From Thozetella sp. PMI_491 (lineage: Eukaryota > Ascomycota > Sordariomycetes > Chaetosphaeriales > Chaetosphaeriaceae): a stretch of 64,000 nt of DNA. The notes under the pieces were generated by a model. It saw only the letters and a list, made by a program, of their open reading frames with translations, did no database searches and had not been told where the DNA came from. The stretch spans positions 146,903 to 210,902 of the forward strand of contig MU270053.1 in the NCBI GenBank assembly GCA_021432635.1, in the 5' to 3' direction. Of this stretch, positions 57,967 through 64,000 are shown piece by piece (the stretch's first letter is position 1; every line of letters begins with the position of its first letter). The position numbers and the translations under genes were made by a program.

Positions 57967-60286
57967 TCACGAGTTGCAACCATTCTCGTCCCATTCCCCC
58001 AGCCCATAGTGCAGGTCTCCGGATAGGAAGGCCGCGAATTCGGCGTCGAACATTTCGGACGGGAACTCGTCTATCGCCAGTCCCGACGCCACGTTTCCGT
58101 TTGGCTGCGCCGGGTCCGAAGGGTAGCGACCGCTTTCATGGTTGTCGGCAACAGCATCCCCCATCGAAGTGATGGCCGAGCCCCGCGCCGGTGCCGGGGA
58201 TGAGACCGGCGAGGCGATTTGTTGTAAGGACTGGTGCCACCTTGCGCACGTAGGCCAAGCTCGGTGCAGCTCGTTGAGCACGACGAGGGACCGAAGCGCC
58301 ATCTGTTCAGCGTCTCTGGCCATTGGAGGGCACAGCCCGGGAAACTTCCACAGGAAGGAGAGAAGGGAGCCACAGGTGTAGACCGAAAACACCAGAATCG
58401 CGGGGAAGCCCTCTTCCTTGGCTCTCATGGAGAAGTATGAGTCGATCTGCTCGTAGAGCTCTTGGACGTTGCCGAATAGATCAGTAGCCATGGCCTCCCA
58501 AAAACCTGCAGGGGCTGGCGGGGCTTGGTTGCTTGTTTCGTGATTCAGCGTTGCGATCATGTCGTCCAAGTATAAGCGCCGCGCCACGATGTTGCTAAGA
58601 CGGTTCACCATCCTACGCCAGCGGCGTTAGCCATTGACTTTGCCAGTGGCTCGCGGGTTCTCGGTGACAGCGAGACTTACACAACAGCTAGGTAGGCGAG
58701 GTGCAGCGACTCTGCGCGCCAACCACGGAGATTCCATACTGACCACTTCTGTCGAGCTGGGAGACCGACTTCCCATTGCCGCAGCCTTGTGGCCAAGCCC
58801 GCAAACTGTGTGGGAGATGGCTATAGGTTAGCAATAGCTCTAATACGCCTCAGACTTCCATATTCCCCACGATATTAACAAAATAGAAAATAGTGGGAGA
58901 ACGAGTGAGCTGTGGGTGTGACTTTGGATGTACAACCATACCTCACTCCTGTTATCCCACGGCGGGAGCCCAGCAAAAGCACCGGCCACCCTGGGTTCCG
59001 GCCGGCACGCCCTTCGGGCAATCTGGCCCCAGATATTGTGCGCCTGCACCAGCGTAGCAAACAAGCATCGATGGGGCGAGGCCGCCAGGGCTGGGCTGGC
59101 GGCTGCAGGAGGGGTGCCTTCGAGCACAGAACGCTCCGCCGGCACGATGGCGAAGGCGAAATCGGGTTCGTCACACGGCAGATATGCCGTAATGTCCTCG
59201 AGCGGGAAGGGACCCGGGGTGCTGTAACCCGAATGTAAGTTCTCTTGGCTCTGGATCATCCAAAAGGTGCGGCGTGCCGACTCGGCTCGCACAATCTGCT
59301 CGGCCGTGGCGTCCATCGGGAGCTGGTACGTCTCTTCCCGGTGCAGCTTGAGGAGGGTTGCCATGCGCACCGCAACTCCCATGTCCATGGAGCTCCTGTC
59401 CTTGTCTCCGTTGCCCCATTCCGATATGGCCAAAAGGAAGAATGCCTGGGTTCGCTCCAGAGACGGCTTGTACATTTCCGTTGGCACTGTTCAAGGCTTC
59501 ATGTCAATACTAGTCCCGCCCTTGCAAAAATTCAGCCGACCCCACGCCTTCACGGGCCATCCGACCCCGACCCAGAAGTCACTCCTGACAGCGCGGGGAA
59601 GCGGTCTGGTACATACCCATGGAGCGTGAGATGCTCAGAAAGTGAGCCGTTGCCTTTGACGCAGTCCCATATCGGTGGACCAGAGCCGGCGTAAACCTGG
59701 CCGAGATGCTAAGGATACAGCTCAGCAAGAAGGTGCTCGCAGCGGCCGGGTTGTGCGTTAGGCTCTCGATGAAGATCGCCTTGGGGAGGAAGCCAAGCTG
59801 AAAATACGAGCTGATGAAGGTCCGGCAACCCTCGACGACTTCATCGTGGGGCGGGAGCGCTGCTGGTGCACTCCCAAGGGCGCTTTGCTCGGCGGCAGCT
59901 TCTGGCACCGGAAGTTCAGGGACATGCAGCATAGGCGGAGCGCCCTCCCTCTGCAAGGGTCTCCGCCGGAAAGCCCTGTCGACATCCCTCTCGCCTCTGC
60001 GCGGATAACTGCACTCATTAGGAACCCCGGCAGCTACGCAGGCATCGCAGGGGGGGCGGGAGCCGGTGCCGGCCGGCCCGGCATTGTGACCCAGGGCGCC
60101 GGCAGCGTCACCAGAGAGGATACACCTGGTGCGGAGCCTCCTGCAGCGACGGCAAGCAACCGCGCCCCGCTTCTTCGCCAACCCCGAGGGCGACTCGTCC
60201 GGCACGAACCCGGCCGGAGAAAGAGCCGAGTCCGGGACGGAGGCCCGGTCGCTCTGCCGATGCCGCGGTGACGACGGGGAGAGCAT
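57967..60286 (-). CDS. Zn2Cys6 transcription factor with extended zinc-cluster loop
   Basis: Four exons (60286-59617, 59486-58942, 58805-58681, 58612-57967) give 661 residues. The zinc cluster comprises Cys45, Cys48, Cys55, Cys80, Cys83 and Cys92, so the gap between the third and fourth Cys is 24 residues instead of the usual 5-16. The basic residues between Cys48 and Cys55 (RRLRTR) are normal for DNA contact. A fungal-specific TF domain runs from about 140 to 430, with SMDMGVAVRMATLLKLH and ARRTFWMIQSQENLHSGYS typical of the middle-homology region. The C-terminal part has helices and an acidic end. The start is the first Met of the open frame. The gene lies next to the permease with about 1.2 kb between them and points the same way, so it could be its regulator. 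Confidence 0.88.
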
Positions 60287-61469
60287 TGTTTCGCCTTGGC
60301 GCCAAGAGAGAGCGTGTCCTGGTTGGGCGGCGGGCGGGATCAGGCAGTGGGAGCTATGGACGGGACGTAGAGAAAGCTGCAGATGGATGGGCGCCCGAAA
60401 TTATTCGAACTCGAGAAGCCCAGTCATGGCCGGTTGCGTTTCGTTGAGGCCCTGTACTGCAGCGCCAAGGACGCCATAGGTCCTTTCCCACTTTTTAGAC
60501 TCCACCTTTCTTTTTTTCCTTTTTTTTTCTTTTCTGTATCAAGGGTCGTCAAATGAGTTTAGTCTTGGGAACCTTTGGGCTGCAATTCGCAAGTTAAACT
60601 TTCCCGATCCTGTCTTTGATACATCAAGCATAGGATGCTTCTGGAGCTTCTGCAGGTATTTTTACTTCCGGCCCCCACGAAGCCCATTCTTGGCTAGAAC
60701 GCGGCAAGTTTTTACAGAATATACCCGCTTACTTGCTGGGAAATTCACATCTGTTTCGGAGCTCTGCTCGCGTTTGCCGGGGCTCGTCCCAGCCAATTGC
60801 CGGCGGCAATCCACCGGCAAGCAGGCGAGGTCTCATCCAACACGTTGAAGCACGTCTGACGGACCGCCAGTTGTTTTTTTTTTTGTTTTTTCTCTGCAAC
60901 AGACGCCCTCGAAACTGAGGTTCATGGAGCAGTTCCGATACAATCCACGTTATCTTTTAATGTCCTTAACACCACAACACCCTCTGCCGCCGGCGCCAAA
61001 TGCAAACCACCCCATGTTCGTCGCTCCGCGCTAGCATGGAGCTATTTTGCCGCTCTTTGCCGGCCGGCTCGGCACCCTCCTTCGCTCGCATATAGATGCC
61101 GTCCCGTACCTCCCACTTGAGGAGCACGGCTTCCCGCCCGCTACCCCAGGTTGCCAAACGGCTGGAATCCGGGGATATATTAAGCAGGGGGGTTTCAAAT
61201 GGTACCTTGTGGGTGGGGGTGCTATAGATCGATCGACTAGTCGTTCCAAGGTTGGGATAGACGGCCTGGGGTAGAACAGAACGAGGTTGCTAAACAAAAA
61301 CCTAGGATCAATCACTATCTAGCCCAACGTCACACACTTCTTTTTTCCAACTACACTCTCCTTCCCCGCGTCACTCCACCCCCTCCCCGACGCCCTCTTA
61401 TCATGGGCCCCAGCCCATCCCCTCTTATCCCCTGACCCCACAGGTAGCAGCCGCCTTAGCTGGTTGTCA
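60287..61469. other. Intergenic region with pyrimidine tracts
   Basis: The promoter of the second Zn2Cys6 gene and the 3' flank of the permease gene. T/C-rich tracts occur at about 60490-60535 and 60868-60895. Such tracts are common in fungal promoters. No other gene is supported. Confidence 0.45.
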
Positions 61470-63202
61470 TTAGCGCTCTCGGCCAACCACCTTCTTCTCC
61501 AAGTGCCGAAGCGGGATATACAGGATAGACGTCACCACGAACGCCAGCTCGAACCCAATGTCCCCGGTAGTCTCGGCGATCGGGCCCGTGTACCAGACCT
61601 GCGACATACAGGGCACGACCAGGCCGAAGCTCAAGCCGGCGGCAGCCAGCGCCGCGACGCCGACGGGAAGACGGCTGGCGGTATTCCACGCGTCCGGATT
61701 GTACGAGTCGCAATCTCCCTTGCGGAAGTACAGGTGCTCTACAACCACCACGGCCAGGAAGGCCGAGCTCCAGTAGCCAATCAAGGCCACAAAGTTCTCG
61801 AGGTTGTCGAAGAAGTCGGTGGCGGCACGGATGCTCACAGGAATGATGATGGCCGTGAGTACGATGGAGAACAGATAGCGAGGTACCTTGAAGAGCACCG
61901 GCAGCAGCATCTGAAAGTTGAGCGTGATGGAATAGGCCGTGGCGGCCATATTCCCCAGAAGAGTGAAGGAGAGAATCACGACGAGGAACTTCCCGAAGCC
62001 TCCGACGGAATGCAGCATAGCCGCCATCACTCCGCCGACAAGGTTGGCTTCGTAACCCTCTTCCCACTCGGGCACGTTGGCCACAGCTCCGCCGATGGCC
62101 GCCCCCAGGACCATCAGAAGGATCGTGGGCACGGCTAGGCCAAGGTAAGAGTACATGAAGATTTTCAGCCTAGCATCCCTCGGTGAGTCAGAAGTCATGG
62201 TGTATGCCGGGAAGGTCGTGCTTACGAAGAAGTCTTAGGGTCTAGGTATGTGGTGAAGTCGGACGACAGGCACGCCCATGGGATCATGTACGAAGCCACG
62301 ATCATACCGAAGGAAAGGACCGCCGCGGCCGTCGGTGCCTCCTCTGGCGGGGCCTGCTGCGTCAGGCCAGTGCCTCCGGTACCCGTGGCCACGATGATGG
62401 CGATGAGGGCTGGGATCCAGGCAAATCGCTCATAGACGTGCAGCACGTCAAACCCGCAGAAGGAGATCACCAAGGACAGCAGCGCCATTATGACGATGCC
62501 CACTGTGGCGCTTAGATTTCCATCAGCCACGGCGGAGAGACACTGGCCGCCGATGACGGCCATGATGACGCAGAATCCGGTGAGTGTCGCGAGATTGAGG
62601 AGGACGGGTAGACAGATCATGTAGCGGCTAACGAGGACGAGATTTTTAGCATGTCTCGCGGCAGGGATATGGATCCAAAGATGCGGCAACTCACCCCCAA
62701 CTGTACCGAGCCTGGACCATCTGCCTCATCCCGATCTTGGGCCCCAAGGTCGATAGATAGGCGGGCAGAGTGGTCGTCAGGAGGGTGAAGAACAGGATGA
62801 CCAGAGAGCAATCTCGCAGGCCGAGACCGTAAATGGGGCCTAGCATGCCGAAAGTGATGCTGAGATCGGGAGTCAGCACACCTTCCTTCGGGAGAAACAG
62901 TATCTTGGATGGGGTTTATTGACTCACGGCAGAATGTTGGCGTTCATGCACCACCAGAGCGTGAAAATATTGACTGTTCGCTTCACCGTCCTCTCCTCAA
63001 CTGGGATAGGGGAGATGCCGCGCAGCTCTACGCGGCCGTACGCGGCCGCTTTCTCGAACCACTTGATAGCACCCGTCAGCTTGCCCACTTGGGCTTCGCC
63101 CGTAGAGGAGGCATATTCTTGCTTGTCCAACCCAGTCGGTGCGGCCATCTTCGCGGCTTCGCTGTCCTGCGGTGCTTTCACTTTTTGCTCCAAGTCTGCC
63201 AT
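61470..63202 (-). CDS. Purine-cytosine permease, NCS1 family (Fcy2-like)
   Basis: This plasma-membrane symporter takes up cytosine, adenine, guanine or hypoxanthine with protons. Four exons (63202-62928, 62859-62695, 62627-62226, 62169-61470) give 513 residues, the usual length. The cytosolic N-terminus is followed by the family segment ERTVKRTVNIFTLWW (residues 70-84). Then comes ITFGMLGPIYGLGLRDC with the first membrane helices, and LPAYLSTLGPKIGMRQMVQARYSWG, which matches the NCS1 signature around the second and third helix. About twelve hydrophobic segments are visible. The last exon start may also be eight bases to the right at an alternative AG; both keep the frame. Three GATA-type sites lie upstream, fitting nitrogen control. 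The exact substrate within the Fcy subgroup is not decided. Confidence 0.9.
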
Positions 63203-64000
63203 AGTGGGGCGCCCGAGGGTACGCTGCGGATGGAAACGGGAGAAATGCTATGAGGGAGGGAGTGAGGGAGAGGGGGGAAGGGGGTTTGCTGAGTCACACT
63301 GCTGTGTCGACAATGACTGGCGATCGAGAGGCTTTGGCGAGGAAAGGGAGAGGAGGAAAGACAGAGGCACGATGGTATGATTCCTCTCCGTCTGCGGCAT
63401 CCCAAGGTCGAGGCAAAGCCGAGTGTGTCCCGAAGCGATGCTCTGCGTCAGGGTTATCGCGGAAGGCGCTTGGCTGCTGGCACAAGAGGCTTGCAAGGGT
63501 CGTGATTTGCAACAAAATCGTCCCCCGGTCCCTTGAAGCATCACAACCTGCCCTCGGCGGGGCTAATCTGCCATTATGTGGGAGTGGAGCGAAACTCTGA
63601 GAGGGTCGGCTGCTCTTAGCACCTCGCTAGTCCAACATTTGGGGAGGCGCTAAGGATCTAGACGGACGGTAACGGAACTACGCTACGACAGCGGGTCTCG
63701 CCAGCGGGTCCATCGACGCCGTCCGATTGCCGGAACCGCAGGCATGCTGATTTTTTCTTTTTGGTTCAATTATTTTTTTTCTTGCTCGAGGGCCGAAGTG
63801 CCAACACCCGGGGGCTAGTCAAGTGGAGCAGCACGAGGTACAGGATGTGAGCCGCTGATAGGCGAATTCTCCTTCTGTCTCTGCCACTCGCTCTACAGTA
63901 TACTTTTGTCGCGGTGGCCCGCGATCACCTAAGATAACAAAGGTAAGTAGGTTCCTTCCCGGCACACACTCCAGTAGCGGGACAGAGCGTGACGATGCCA
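63203..64000. promoter_or_regulatory. Upstream region of the permease gene with GATA-type sites
   Basis: HGATAR motifs, bound by AreA/Nit2-type factors, lie at 63454-63459 (minus), 63856-63861 (plus, TGATAG) and 63932-63937 (plus, AGATAA), about 250, 655 and 730 bases before the start codon. Nitrogen-regulated control of purine and cytosine uptake is known for fungi, so the sites are plausible. The motif is short and may occur by chance. The last 700 bases are otherwise without a supported gene. Confidence 0.4.

Overview
This window is nuclear DNA of a filamentous ascomycete (Pezizomycotina). The evidence is many short GT-AG introns of about 45-105 bases, two Zn2Cys6 transcription factors, an Ino80-complex Ies1 subunit, a CipC/DUF3759 stress protein, a G1-family (eqolisin) acid protease, a fungal NCS1 purine-cytosine permease and a fungal MscS-type channel with an EF-hand. 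The rather GC-rich codon use would suit a sordariomycete, but the class is an inference. I see no bacterial operons, phage, transposon, CRISPR array, rRNA or convincing tRNA. Exon limits below were set by hand from GT/AG sites that keep the frame open and preserve family motifs.

Left part (1-21.7 kb), mostly housekeeping genes: an unnamed fungal protein (1193-3152, minus); the complex I NDUFS5-type subunit (3816-4275, minus), divergent from a Sec39 tethering protein (4616-7508, plus); a Zn2Cys6 factor (8521-10232, plus) convergent with a 2-oxoglutarate/Fe(II) oxygenase (10655-11958, minus); Ies1 (12983-15253, plus); a small DUF1115-like protein (15674-16127, minus) divergent from a ligase-IV-like protein (16627-19966, plus); and a FAM210/Mrx11-like mitochondrial membrane protein (20714-21328, plus).

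Middle part (21.7-49.2 kb): nucleoside diphosphate kinase (21679-22592, minus) divergent from glucosidase II alpha (23561-26585, plus); a G1 protease homologue that lacks the catalytic Gln (27762-28646, plus); a small secreted protein (29503-29859, plus); a mechanosensitive channel (32522-35269, plus); a 2016-residue Pro/Gln-rich protein with a WW-like N-terminus and three kinds of Gln repeat (36657-42707, plus); CipC (43257-43789, minus) with TATA and AGGGG elements upstream; and Trm61 (47619-49187, plus). Two long stretches, 29.9-32.5 kb and 43.8-47.6 kb, hold no gene I can support.

Right part (49.4-63.2 kb): five consecutive minus-strand genes of more accessory character. They are a kinase-like/VWA fusion (49432-53423), a CorA-like membrane protein without the GMN motif (54560-56561), a 117-residue unnamed protein (57165-57640), a Zn2Cys6 factor with an unusually long zinc-cluster loop (57967-60286) and a purine-cytosine permease with GATA sites upstream (61470-63202). 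The kinase-VWA protein and its neighbours are the least explained part of the window. The protease with the missing catalytic residue and the repeat-rich giant protein come next.
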